DNA of 64,000 nt from Mesorhizobium sp. SARCC-RB16n. Lineage in GTDB: Bacteria; Pseudomonadota; Alphaproteobacteria; Rhizobiales; Rhizobiaceae. Shown here piece after piece: positions 43,312-52,001 of this stretch (position 1 is the first letter of the stretch; each line of letters opens with the position of its first letter). The notes beneath the pieces were generated by a model. It was not told the origin of the DNA. It did not search any database and saw only the letters and a list, made by a program, of their open reading frames with translations. The stretch spans positions 86,424 through 150,423 of the forward strand of contig NZ_ML703268.1 in the NCBI RefSeq assembly GCF_008520305.1, read 5' to 3'. The position numbers and the translations under genes are program-made.

Positions 43312-44364
43312 ATGAGACGCGTCCTTCTCGCAGCGACTGCCCTTCTCTCCCTTGCCACGACAGGCCAAACGGCTTTGGCCGCCAGCGATACGCCCGAAGC
43401 GCCTTACGTCGATGATCGGTCGAGCGCGGATGCGGTCGTTCGCTCTCTCTACAGCGCCATCAACCGGCATGAATTTGCCCGCGCCTGGGGATACTATGGC
43501 GATACAAAGCCGACTAAAGACTTTGACAGTTTCGTCAAGGGCTATGACGGCACCGACAAGGTCGAGGTCGCGACCGGTGCGGTTTCAGACGAAGGGGCCG
43601 CCGGCAGTATCTACTACAACGTGCCCGTCGCCATCCGTGCCACCGACAAGAACGGCGGCGAAAAGGTCTTTGCCGGCTGCTATACGCTGCGCCAGGTGAA
43701 CGGCCAAATTCAGGCGGCACCGCCTTTCGATCCGATTCACATCGAAAAAGGCGCACTGAAACCTTCCACCGCGGGTTTCGAAGAGGCGCTGCCGCCGAGC
43801 TGCGGCGAAGGGCCGCCGCCGCCGAAGAAGGATGCGGCGCTGGAGCAGGCCAAGAAGGCCTTTCTGGCTGGCTATGCCGACCAGTGTGACAAGAACCTTC
43901 TAGCCAACGAGCCGGAAAGTTTTTCGATCAAATACAGGGACAAGGACGCGGCCGCGAGCGATCCCGACCGGGAAACGCGGCTTTTCCATTTCGCCTGCTC
44001 TGCCGCGGCCTACAATGAAAACTCCATCTACTACATGAGCGATGATGTATCTGGTGTGAGGCAGTTGCAGTTCACCGAGCCTGAGATGGATATCCGCTAC
44101 GTGAACAACGACAGCGAGGGCAAGGTCGAATCCATGCATATTGTCGGCTTCCGGACGACAGGCTGGGCGACCAATTCCGACTATGACAAGGATGCCCACA
44201 CGATCAACACCTTCAACAAATGGCGTGGCGCCGGCGATGCCTCGTCGTCGGGCACCTATCTGTTCCGCAACGGCGATTTCTCGCTGGTCCAGTATGATGT
44301 CGATGCGTCCTATGACGGCGAGCAGAACCCTGAGACAGTTGTCGACTACAACACTGCGCCCTGA
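43312..44364 (+). CDS. Exported DUF1176-like protein
   Basis: The 350-residue protein has a signal peptide (about residues 1-23, ending TALA). The N-terminal half (about 35-165) looks like a small domain with cysteines (FAGCYTLRQ, PPSCGEG). The C-terminal half (about 175-350) resembles DUF1176, with AYNENSIYYMSDD and GTYLFRNGDFSLVQYDVDASYDG. Periplasmic location is predicted; function is unknown. It converges with the hydrolase gene at 44392. Confidence 0.78.
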   Translation: MRRVLLAATALLSLATTGQTALAASDTPEAPYVDDRSSADAVVRSLYSAINRHEFARAWGYYGDTKPTKDFDSFVKGYDGTDKVEVATGAVSDEGAAGSIYYNVPVAIRATDKNGGEKVFAGCYTLRQVNGQIQAAPPFDPIHIEKGALKPSTAGFEEALPPSCGEGPPPPKKDAALEQAKKAFLAGYADQCDKNLLANEPESFSIKYRDKDAAASDPDRETRLFHFACSAAAYNENSIYYMSDDVSGVRQLQFTEPEMDIRYVNNDSEGKVESMHIVGFRTTGWATNSDYDKDAHTINTFNKWRGAGDASSSGTYLFRNGDFSLVQYDVDASYDGEQNPETVVDYNTAP

Positions 44365-44391
44365 AATCCCCCGGCTTCCAGCCAGCGTCGA

Positions 44392-45300
44392 TCAAGGCGC
44401 CTTCGACAGCATCCAGTTGAGCGTTCCACGCCAGTCGGCCATGCGGATCGGCGTGCCGTGCGTGCCGGTTTCGAAGCGGACGAAGCGGGTCGGATAGGTC
44501 TTCGACTTGGCCAGGATCGAGCGGAAGAAGGCTTCCTGGTTGGCGACGGGAAAGACCACGTCATGGCTGCCCTGGCCGAAGAAGACCGGCACACGGCGTT
44601 TGAAGGCGGGGCTGGCGAAAAAGCTCTCATCCCATAGCGAACCCAACAGCAGCAAGCCGTTGATGCGGCTGCCGGTGTCCTTTCGTCCCGCAAGTTTCCA
44701 GCACAGCGCACCGCCCATGGAGCCGCAGGCGACGAAGATTTTCGCGCCCGGGGACTGTTCGGCATAGTGGTCGATCAGGGCCGCGATCAGCGCTGCGCCC
44801 TTGTCGCCGAAATCAGGAAAATCCGGAGAGATATAGAGCCCGCCATTGCCGGCCATCAGGTTCTTGAGGCGGTTGAAATTGCCGCCGAAGGTGAAGTCGT
44901 CGACGCCTTGCTTGCGGCTGCCGCCTTGCCCGTGCAGATAGAGCACGATGACGGCGGCGCCTTGCGTCTTGCCGACGGCGACATGCCTGACATCGCCAGC
45001 ATCCGTCTTCAGCATCAGATCCTGCTGCACTTTGCGCACGCCGGTGTCGGTATATTGCGGATGCACGCGCTTTTCCGGCACCTCGTCGCGTTGGTTGATG
45101 TCGCGCATCTCATGGTAGTCGAGGACCGTGTAGGCGCCATTGGCGTCGGATGAGAGCGTCGCCGGATAGGCGAAGAGATCGTCCTTGAAGGGTTTTAGCG
45201 TGAGAACATCAGCGTAGGCTGCGATCGGAAATATGATTGCAGCCAGAAAGGCCGGGAAAGCGCGAGGTAAGCGGCGGCGAAGCAAGAAAGGGAATGCCAT
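44392..45300 (-). CDS. Exported alpha/beta hydrolase-like protein
   Basis: The 302-residue protein has a membrane-spanning/signal N terminus (LLRRRLPRAFPAFLAAIIF, then IAAYAD) and an alpha/beta hydrolase fold: VIVLYLHGQGGSRKQG (oxyanion-hole His-Gly), FVACGSMGGALCWKLAG with the nucleophile serine in GSMGG, and VFFGQGSHDVVFP with the acid, ending FETGTHGTPI (His). Substrate unknown; ATG at 45300 begins just before the hydrophobic stretch. It lies between the DUF1176 and the molybdopterin fusion genes but is not clearly part of the following operon. Confidence 0.78.
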   Translation of the reverse strand: MAFPFLLRRRLPRAFPAFLAAIIFPIAAYADVLTLKPFKDDLFAYPATLSSDANGAYTVLDYHEMRDINQRDEVPEKRVHPQYTDTGVRKVQQDLMLKTDAGDVRHVAVGKTQGAAVIVLYLHGQGGSRKQGVDDFTFGGNFNRLKNLMAGNGGLYISPDFPDFGDKGAALIAALIDHYAEQSPGAKIFVACGSMGGALCWKLAGRKDTGSRINGLLLLGSLWDESFFASPAFKRRVPVFFGQGSHDVVFPVANQEAFFRSILAKSKTYPTRFVRFETGTHGTPIRMADWRGTLNWMLSKAP

Positions 45301-45332
45301 ACCAAAGGCATGCGGAATACAGGCCGGGTTTG

Positions 45333-46943
45333 TCAATCCTGCAGGACGCCGCCGGCGCCTTCCAGCGCCTCGCGGGTGTCGACATCGACCGACGCGCCCT
45401 CGCCGATCTCGACATCGATGACATCGAGCCCTTCGGCCTCGACCAGATGGCGTGCGCCGGTGTCGCCTTCGAGATGGGCGATGGCCGCGAACAGCGAGCG
45501 GGGCAGGAGCACCGGATTGCCGCGTTTGCCTTCATGCGAGGCACGAACCACGGAATTGCCTCCGGCCTTGCGGAACGCATCGACCAGCCGGTCGAGGTCG
45601 CCAGTTTCCACGCCCGGCATGTCTCCAAGAACGATCATTGCTCCGGCGACGTCTTGCGGCAGATAGGCAATTCCGGCCTTCAAGGACGTGGACAGGCCAT
45701 CGGCAAAGTCGGGATTGTCGGCGAAGGTAACGTCGAGACCCGACAATGCCGCGCGCACCCGCTCGCGCTGATGGCCGGTGACGACGATCGTGCCCGAAGC
45801 CTTCGAGGCGAGGGCGCGTTCGGTGGTGCGGCGCACCAGCGGTTGGCCGTCGAACAGCGCCATCAGCTTGTTCGGTCCGCCCATGCGGCTCGACCGCCCC
45901 GCCGCCAGAAGCACGATCCCGACCTTGAGCCGGTTTCTGGCCGGCAGCGGCTCGCGCGGCTGCGGCCGCGTCGGTATCTCCATCAGCAGGCCGCCGACGC
46001 CCATGCCGGCGATGTCGCCCGCCGTGACATCGAGGCCTGCAATCAACCGGTCGAGCACCCAGTCGAAGCCGTTCTCCTTGGGGCTGCGGGCGCAGCCGGG
46101 AGCGCCGATGACGCGCTTGCCGCCGAGCGTACCGAGCACCAGCAGATTGCCGGGATCGACCGGCATGCCCGCGCGGATGACTGTACCGCCCGCCCTCTCG
46201 ATGGCCGCAGGAACGACATCGGCGAAATCGCTCATGGCGGAAGCCCCGAAGATCACCACCATGTCATTGTCGCGCGCAAGCGCGATGGCGGCCTCGGCGA
46301 CAGGGGCGATCTCATGCGGCGTGCGGCGCTCCGCCGTCAGCCTGCCGCCCGAGCGAGTCAGCCGTGCTTCGGTGACGCGCAACGTCTTGTCGAGCACACC
46401 GGGTTTGATGCCCGGCAGCACCGTCTGGATGACGCCGATACGCACCGGCTTATAGGCGTTGACGGCAAAGATTTCGCCGCCGGCGCAGATTTTCGTCACG
46501 ACCTCGACCAGCGCAGAAGACACCGCGAAGGGAATGATCTTTACCGTCGCGACCATCTGGCCCTTCTCGACCGGCGCGTGCTGAGCCAGCGTGGCGATGG
46601 TGATGGCGGGATCGACGGCATTGATGGCGTCGATGACAGCTGCATTGACCGTGAAGATGCCAGCCGCCCTGGCGTGGAGATTGACCCGACCGGTGGCGGC
46701 GGGCCGCGCTTCGATGCCGCCAAAGGTCATGCTCTCGGTAATTCTTTGCGCCGCGGCATCCTCGCCCAGATCATCCGGGGCCAGAACGGCCGCGACGACC
46801 TGCGAGATGCCCGCCTCTTTGAGTATGCAGACATCTTCGGCGCTCAGCCTGTGTGCCTTGCGAAACCGCTTTTCGCCGGCAGTAGTGGCATGCGCCAGCA
46901 CCGCCCCCTCGGCCGCTTCGATCGGTATCGGACCGAATTTCAC
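45333..46943 (-). CDS. Molybdopterin-binding domain fused to MobA/MocA-like nucleotidyltransferase
   Basis: The 536-residue protein is a fusion. Residues about 1-335 form a MoeA/MogA-like molybdopterin-binding region (VVIFGASAMSDFADVVPAA, GGKRVIGAPGCARSPKENG). Residues about 340-536 form an NTP_transf_3 domain with GIVLLAAGRSSRMGGPNKLM (nucleotide-binding loop) and VLGDMPGVETGDLD, like MocA, which attaches CMP to molybdopterin for xanthine-dehydrogenase-type enzymes. Both steps act on the cofactor. It is the last gene of the maturation operon; its ATG overlaps the XdhC gene stop (ATGA). Confidence 0.88.
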   Translation of the reverse strand: MKFGPIPIEAAEGAVLAHATTAGEKRFRKAHRLSAEDVCILKEAGISQVVAAVLAPDDLGEDAAAQRITESMTFGGIEARPAATGRVNLHARAAGIFTVNAAVIDAINAVDPAITIATLAQHAPVEKGQMVATVKIIPFAVSSALVEVVTKICAGGEIFAVNAYKPVRIGVIQTVLPGIKPGVLDKTLRVTEARLTRSGGRLTAERRTPHEIAPVAEAAIALARDNDMVVIFGASAMSDFADVVPAAIERAGGTVIRAGMPVDPGNLLVLGTLGGKRVIGAPGCARSPKENGFDWVLDRLIAGLDVTAGDIAGMGVGGLLMEIPTRPQPREPLPARNRLKVGIVLLAAGRSSRMGGPNKLMALFDGQPLVRRTTERALASKASGTIVVTGHQRERVRAALSGLDVTFADNPDFADGLSTSLKAGIAYLPQDVAGAMIVLGDMPGVETGDLDRLVDAFRKAGGNSVVRASHEGKRGNPVLLPRSLFAAIAHLEGDTGARHLVEAEGLDVIDVEIGEGASVDVDTREALEGAGGVLQD

Positions 46944-47644
46944 GCCGCCGCGCCTTTCGCATCAAGGCCGCGCGAGCGAAAGGCAAGGATGGTCTGCGCG
47001 AGAATGGCGACGGCGATCTCGGCGGGGCTTGCCGCCCCGATGTCCAGCCCGATCGGCGCGTGGATGCGCGCAATCTGGTCGGCACTCGCGCCCAGCGCCA
47101 GCAGACGCTCGACGCGCTTGGCATGCGTCTTGCGGCTGCCGAGCGCCCCGATATAGAAACAATTGGCGTCGAGTGCCGCCTTCAGCGCGAAATCATCGAT
47201 CTTCGGATCATGGGTGACGGCGGCGAGCGCGGTGTAGCTATCGAGCGGCTGACGCTCCAGCACATCCTGCGGCCATTCGGCATGCAAGGCGACATCGGGA
47301 AAACGGTCCGGTGTGGCGAAGGCGGTGCGCGGATCGATGATCTCCAGGGGATAGCCGGCGATCCGGGCCATAGGCGCGAGCGCCTGGCTGATATGGACGG
47401 CGCCGATCACCACCAGGCGCGGCTGCGGCAGATGCGCATTGAGAAAGAAGGTCCTTCCTTCCGCCTCGACGGAGCCGGAATTGCCGGATCGAAACGCTTT
47501 GGCGATCGCCGCTCCGAGGTCTCCGGCGACCTGATCGCCCTCGCGCACGATTCGATCGCGACCATCACCGAGATCGGTGACGAGGATCGCCGCGCGGCGG
47601 GCGCGTCGTTCGGCATTGAGCGTTTTCAGCGCATAGGGATCCAT
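46940..47644 (-). CDS. XdhC-like protein, C-terminal (Rossmann) type
   Basis: The 234-residue protein has the XdhC C-terminal Rossmann domain: RLVVIGAVHISQALAPMARIAGY, then FYIGALGSRKTHAKRVERL and IGLDIGAASPAEIAVAILA. XdhC binds the molybdenum cofactor and inserts it, after sulfuration, into xanthine dehydrogenase-type enzymes. The N-terminal half of XdhC is supplied by the preceding 112-residue gene, 6 nt upstream, so the two make a split XdhC. Confidence 0.9.
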   Translation of the reverse strand: MDPYALKTLNAERRARRAAILVTDLGDGRDRIVREGDQVAGDLGAAIAKAFRSGNSGSVEAEGRTFFLNAHLPQPRLVVIGAVHISQALAPMARIAGYPLEIIDPRTAFATPDRFPDVALHAEWPQDVLERQPLDSYTALAAVTHDPKIDDFALKAALDANCFYIGALGSRKTHAKRVERLLALGASADQIARIHAPIGLDIGAASPAEIAVAILAQTILAFRSRGLDAKGAAA

Positions 47645-47650
47645 CCGAGG

Positions 47651-47989
47651 TCAGCCCAATCGCTCAACATAAACCTTGATGCGGCCGCCACAGGACAAGC
47701 CCACCTGCCAGGCCGTCTCATCGGCAACACCGAACTCGAGCATCCTGGCCTTGCCGGAGCCGATGATGTCGACCGCCTCGGTCACCACGGCGCCCTCGAC
47801 GCAGCCGCCTGAAACGGAACCGTGGAAATTGCCATCGGCATCGATGACAAGGTGGCTGCCGACCGGACGCGGCGCCGAACCCCAGGTCTCGACCACCGTC
47901 GCGATCGCGACATCCTTGCCGTCCTTCATCCAGGCTTCCGCGATGATCAGCGGGTCGCGGGCCTCATCGAGATAAATGCTGTCGCTCAT
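47651..47989 (-). CDS. XdhC/CoxI-like protein, N-terminal part
   Basis: The 112-residue protein carries the XdhC/CoxI N-terminal domain: ATVVETWGSAPRPVGSHLVID, then GSVSGGCVEGAVV with the conserved cysteine, and GLSCGGRIKVYVERLG. In CO dehydrogenase maturation, CoxF/CoxI proteins of this type are needed for the active Mo site. ATG at 47989 has GAGAGA upstream. It precedes the C-terminal-type XdhC gene. Confidence 0.9.
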   Translation of the reverse strand: MSDSIYLDEARDPLIIAEAWMKDGKDVAIATVVETWGSAPRPVGSHLVIDADGNFHGSVSGGCVEGAVVTEAVDIIGSGKARMLEFGVADETAWQVGLSCGGRIKVYVERLG

Positions 47990-48037
47990 CGTTGCTTCTC
48001 TCAGGGTCTGTTTTTCCAGGAGCCGGGACACATATGG

Positions 48038-49288
48038 CTATGCGGCGCGCCTCGCGCCAGCATCCATCCACCGCCGTGGATCGACCGAAGGCGCCGATTT
48101 CCTGTCCAGCGAGGCGCAGAGATCGGCGAGCGCGTCGAGATTGTGCACCGAGCGGAATTCGTCGACATGGGGCAGCATCGCCTTCACACCGCGGGGACGC
48201 GCCTGAAAACCGTCGAAGCGCAGCAACGGGTTCAGCCAGATCAGCCGCCGGCAGGATTTGTGCAGCCGCTCCATCTCTTCCGACAAGCCCACGACGTCGT
48301 CGCGCTCCAGTCCGTCGGTGATCAGAAGCACCACCGCGCCCTGTCCCAGCACGCGCCGCGACCATGTCAGGTTGAATTCCGCCAGCGTATCGCCGATGCG
48401 GGTACCGCCCGACCAGTCCTTGACCGCCGCCGAGCAATCGGCAAGGGCGGCATCGGGATCACGGTGGCGCATCTGCCGGGTCAGATTGGTCAGCCGCGTG
48501 CCGAAGACGAAGGTGTGCACGCGCCGACGCTTTTCCGTCAGCGCATGCAAGAAATGCAGGAAGATGCGCGTGTACTGGCTCATTGAACCAGAGATATCGG
48601 CCAGTACCACCAGGGGCGGGTGAACTTCGCGGACCGAGCGGAATTTCGGCAGGATCAACTCACCGCCGGTGCGCGCGGCCGCGCGCATCATAGCGCGCGG
48701 ATCAATGCGGCGGCCGTGCGCATCGGCCTTGAACCGCCTTGTCCGTACCATGTCGAACGGCAATCGCAGCTCGGCGATAGCCTTCTTGGCATCGGCCATC
48801 TCGGCGGCGTTCATCTGCGCGAAATCCTTGGCCCGCAACACCTCGTTGCCGGAAAAGGTGAAGCGGGCATCAACCTCGACCTCCGGGATTTCCTGAGGCG
48901 TCTGGTTCTTCTGGTGGCCTTCGAACATCGCCTGGCTGACGCGGTTTTCAGCCGCGCGCGGCTTCTGCTTCTGCCTGACATCAGGGGCAACCGGCGAAAA
49001 CATCGCCAGCAGCTTCTCGATCAGTTCGCGCGATTTCCAGAACAGCCTGAAGGCTTCGTCGAAGGTCGGGTGATCCTCGTGCCTGGACACCAGAACGGCG
49101 TGCAGCGTCCAGTAGAAATCATCGCGCGAGCCGATGCCGGCGACGAGCACAGCCTCGATCGCGTCCTTGACCGAGGCCGGCCCGACCCGCATGCCGGCCT
49201 TGCGCAAGGTGCGGGCGAAATAGACGATGTTGTCGGCGATCCGCCCGTCCTCGGTCGCCTCTCTGGGGTCGGGACGCGATGCCGTCAT
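48038..49288 (-). CDS. coxE: CoxE-type VWA domain protein
   Basis: The 416-residue protein has a C-terminal von Willebrand A domain with the MIDAS motif DISGSMSQYTRIFLHFLHAL and VLLITDGLERDD. The preceding part is CoxE-like (about residues 1-215, with FARTLRKAGMRVGPASVKDAIEAV at the start). CoxE works with the MoxR-type ATPase CoxD in assembling the sulfurated copper-molybdenum site of CO dehydrogenase and similar enzymes. It directly follows the MoxR gene (5-nt gap). The assigned symbol is by similarity of family and order. Confidence 0.85.
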   Translation of the reverse strand: MTASRPDPREATEDGRIADNIVYFARTLRKAGMRVGPASVKDAIEAVLVAGIGSRDDFYWTLHAVLVSRHEDHPTFDEAFRLFWKSRELIEKLLAMFSPVAPDVRQKQKPRAAENRVSQAMFEGHQKNQTPQEIPEVEVDARFTFSGNEVLRAKDFAQMNAAEMADAKKAIAELRLPFDMVRTRRFKADAHGRRIDPRAMMRAAARTGGELILPKFRSVREVHPPLVVLADISGSMSQYTRIFLHFLHALTEKRRRVHTFVFGTRLTNLTRQMRHRDPDAALADCSAAVKDWSGGTRIGDTLAEFNLTWSRRVLGQGAVVLLITDGLERDDVVGLSEEMERLHKSCRRLIWLNPLLRFDGFQARPRGVKAMLPHVDEFRSVHNLDALADLCASLDRKSAPSVDPRRWMDAGARRAA

Positions 49289-49293
49289 TCCCC

Positions 49294-50223
49294 CTACTCC
49301 GCCGCCGCGAGCTCGGCCTTGACCTCGTCGAGGATGCGCCGGCCCTCGCCCGCACCGATGCGGGCAATGTCGTCCTGGTATTTTAGCAGCACGCCGATGG
49401 TGTCGGACACGGTCTCCGGATCGAGTGACACCTTGTCGAGTTCGGTCAGCGCCCCGGCCCAGTCAATGGTCTCGGCGACTCCCGGCACCTTGAACAGCTC
49501 GATCTGGCGCAGCTTCTGGATAAAAGACACCACTTCGGCCGAAAGCCGCTGGTTGGCCCGAGGCACCTTGCGGCGCACGATCTCAAGTTCGCGCTCGGCG
49601 TTGGGATAATCGACCCAGTGATAGAGGCAGCGCCGCTTCAGCGCGTCGTGGATCTCGCGTGTGCGGTTGGTGGTGATGATGACGATCGGCGGCTCTTCCG
49701 CCTTGATCGTGCCCAGCTCTGGCACCGTCACCTGGAAGTCGGAGAGGATTTCGAGCAGGAAGGCTTCGAAGGCCTCGTCGGTGCGGTCGAGTTCGTCGAT
49801 CAGGAAGACCGGGGCCGCATCTGTCTTGCCGGTCAGCGCATCGAGCACCGGCCGGCGGATCAGGTATTTTTCGGAGAAAACGTTACGCTCCATGGCGGAG
49901 CGATCGACCTTGCCAGCCGCTTCCTCCATGCGGATTTCGATCATCTGCGCGGCGTAATTCCACTCATAGACGGCCGAGGAGACGTCGAGCCCTTCATAGC
50001 ATTGCAGGCGGATGAGCCGGCGGCCAAGCGCCTCGGCCAACACCTTGGCGATCTCGGTCTTGCCGACGCCGGCCTCGCCCTCGAGGAAAAGCGGCCGTTT
50101 CATGCGCAGCGACAGGAAAAGCACCGTTGCCAGCGACCGGTCCGCGACATAGTCCGCGCCGGTCAGCAGATCGAGCGTCTCGTCGATCGTCCGCGGCACG
50201 GGGCGCGGTTTCAAGTCGCTCAT
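49294..50223 (-). CDS. coxD: MoxR-type AAA+ ATPase (CoxD-like)
   Basis: The 309-residue ATPase has Walker A (LEGEAGVGKTEIAKVLAEAL) around residues 40-59, the MoxR-type segment EWNYAAQMIEI, Walker B PVFLIDELDRTDEAFEAFLLE, and the sensor segment IVIITTNRTREIHDALKRRCLYHW. MoxR ATPases act as chaperones with a VWA partner, here the CoxE-like protein. Its ATG overlaps the flavin-reductase stop (ATGA). The CoxD assignment is by similarity and context. Confidence 0.88.
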   Translation of the reverse strand: MSDLKPRPVPRTIDETLDLLTGADYVADRSLATVLFLSLRMKRPLFLEGEAGVGKTEIAKVLAEALGRRLIRLQCYEGLDVSSAVYEWNYAAQMIEIRMEEAAGKVDRSAMERNVFSEKYLIRRPVLDALTGKTDAAPVFLIDELDRTDEAFEAFLLEILSDFQVTVPELGTIKAEEPPIVIITTNRTREIHDALKRRCLYHWVDYPNAERELEIVRRKVPRANQRLSAEVVSFIQKLRQIELFKVPGVAETIDWAGALTELDKVSLDPETVSDTIGVLLKYQDDIARIGAGEGRRILDEVKAELAAAE

Positions 50224-50747
50224 TCTTTCTCCGTGGGTGCGTCTGCCCCACTTTCCAGGACGTGGTAGCCGCGCGCGTGGTAGATCAGCGGCCGTAAATT
50301 ATCGCCCATGCGCAGGCCTGTCACCTTGCCAAAAAGCACACGATGGGTAGCCAGGTCCTTGGTGTCGATCAGCTCGCAGTCGAACACGGCGAGCGCGCCC
50401 TTCAGCGTCGGCGCGCCGGTGGAAATCACGTCCCATTCACCAAGCGCAAAGCGCTCCTCGACCGGCAAGCCGGTCATGCCGGAAAATCCAACCGAGAGCG
50501 GCTCCTGGTGCGAGGCAAGCGTGTTCAAGGCAAATCTGCCGTTCTTCACGAACGGCTCGTTCTTGGGGTTTTCACGGTTGAGACAGACCAGGATGGTCGG
50601 CGGCGTGTCCGACACAGAACAAGCCGCGATCACCGTCGCCCCACGCTTGCCGGCGGGTCCGTCGGTGGTCACCACATGAACGTGACCGGCAAAATGGCTC
50701 ATCGCGTCGCGATAGGCCTGCGGTCCAATATCGTTTATCTTCAACAC
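50220..50747 (-). CDS. Flavin reductase family protein
   Basis: The 175-residue protein has the flavin reductase-like FMN-binding fold: RDAMSHFAGHVHVVTTDGPAGKRGATVIAACSVSDTPPTILVCLNREN, then RFALNTLASHQE and GKVTGLRMGDNLRPLIYHARGYHVL. Such proteins reduce free FMN or supply flavin to partner monooxygenases. It is the first gene of the minus-strand molybdenum-enzyme maturation operon, where its role is unclear; a link as an electron or flavin supplier is inference. Confidence 0.88.
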   Translation of the reverse strand: MLKINDIGPQAYRDAMSHFAGHVHVVTTDGPAGKRGATVIAACSVSDTPPTILVCLNRENPKNEPFVKNGRFALNTLASHQEPLSVGFSGMTGLPVEERFALGEWDVISTGAPTLKGALAVFDCELIDTKDLATHRVLFGKVTGLRMGDNLRPLIYHARGYHVLESGADAPTEKE

Positions 50748-50927
50748 CGGAGACTTCCACAGCCAAAATTTGAACTGTTATATATGGCCAGACATCACAT
50801 GCCACAAGCGAAGTGCTTGGCCCATATCCCGAATTCGCGTGTTGCACCAAGACCGGACAGCCTTTAGGTCTTGGCGGGAATTGGTGTCCGCGCGCGCGTC
50901 GCGGGCTTGGAGGGACAGTTCGGCAGG

Positions 50928-52001
50928 ATGCGATCCGGGGCAACGATATCCATCGCGCTGGCCTGGCTGTTGCTGACCGGTGCCGCCGGCGCGCAGACGC
51001 TCACGATCGGCGTCGCCGCGCCCCTGTCGGGACCATCGGCCATCCTCGGCAAGCAGATCGAAGCCGGCGCCGGGATCGCGGCAGAGGCGAACGGCATCCA
51101 GCTCAAGACCGTGGATGACGCCTGTACCGGCGACGGCGGCGCAGCAGCGGCCAGGGAGTTCGTGTCAGCCAAGGTCGATGTCGTGATCGGCTTCCTCTGC
51201 ACGGAGGCGATCGAAGCGGCGATGCCTGTCCTGAAGAACGCCGATATCCCGGTCATCACCGTCGGTGTGCGAACCGAAAGCCTGACCGACCGCCGCGCCA
51301 AGACCGGCTGGCCAGTCTATCGCCTCGGGCCGCGTGGCGATGACGAGCGCAACGCCGTTGCCTCCAACCTCACCCGGCTGTGGCGTGACGAACTGTTCGC
51401 CATCATCGATGACGGCACCATCTACGGCCGCGAGATCGCCGAGACATTTCGCGCCGCGGCAGAGCAGGCAGCGCTGAAACCGGTCTTCGTCGACACGTTC
51501 CGGCCGCAGCTCGACAACCAGATCGGTTTGGTCGGACGGCTAAAAAAGGCCGGCGCCACGCATGTCTTTGCCGGCGGTGACGGCGACGACATCGCCATCA
51601 TGGGGCGTGATGCCGCCCAGCTCCAGGCGGGCATCGTCCTAGCCGGAGGCGAAAATCTGCGCACGCCGCCGGGCGACGTTCCTTATGCTACGGGCACGCT
51701 GATGATCGCGCCGCCCGAATGGACCGATGTCGCGGACCCGAAAGTGCTGGAAAGCTTCTCCGCGCACAAGATCGTGCCGGACGGCTACACCTTGCCGGCC
51801 TATGCCGCCGTCGAGATCGCCAAGGCGGCGACGGCGGACGCCGCAAGCTCCGGCAAGCCGCTGACCGAGGCGCTCACCGGGCATGATTTCACCACGGCGA
51901 TCGGGTCGGTCCGCTTCGACGCCAAGGGCGACCTCAGCCAGAGCCCCTACCATGTCTTCCGCTTCGACGGCACACGCTTCGTACCCTTGGAAAGCAACTG
52001 A
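50928..52001 (+). CDS. Leu/Ile/Val-type ABC binding protein
   Basis: The 357-residue periplasmic protein has a signal peptide (about residues 1-22, ending GAAGAQ) and the type I binding-protein fold: LTIGVAAPLSGPSAILGKQIEAG, VIGFLCTEAIEAAMPVLKNADIPVITVG, and DGYTLPAYAAVEIAKAA. The family binds branched-chain amino acids or amides and aromatic compounds. No permease or ATPase genes lie next to it. The stop overlaps the start of the P1-peptidase gene by 1 nt (TGATG), suggesting a joint role. Start ATG 50928 follows GGAGGG (13-nt gap). Confidence 0.87.
   Translation: MRSGATISIALAWLLLTGAAGAQTLTIGVAAPLSGPSAILGKQIEAGAGIAAEANGIQLKTVDDACTGDGGAAAAREFVSAKVDVVIGFLCTEAIEAAMPVLKNADIPVITVGVRTESLTDRRAKTGWPVYRLGPRGDDERNAVASNLTRLWRDELFAIIDDGTIYGREIAETFRAAAEQAALKPVFVDTFRPQLDNQIGLVGRLKKAGATHVFAGGDGDDIAIMGRDAAQLQAGIVLAGGENLRTPPGDVPYATGTLMIAPPEWTDVADPKVLESFSAHKIVPDGYTLPAYAAVEIAKAATADAASSGKPLTEALTGHDFTTAIGSVRFDAKGDLSQSPYHVFRFDGTRFVPLESN

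Noticed and set aside
45237-47156. A 639-codon plus-strand frame opposite the molybdopterin fusion gene
   Set aside because: Antisense shadow of recognisable XdhC and MocA-type genes; biased composition and no motif.
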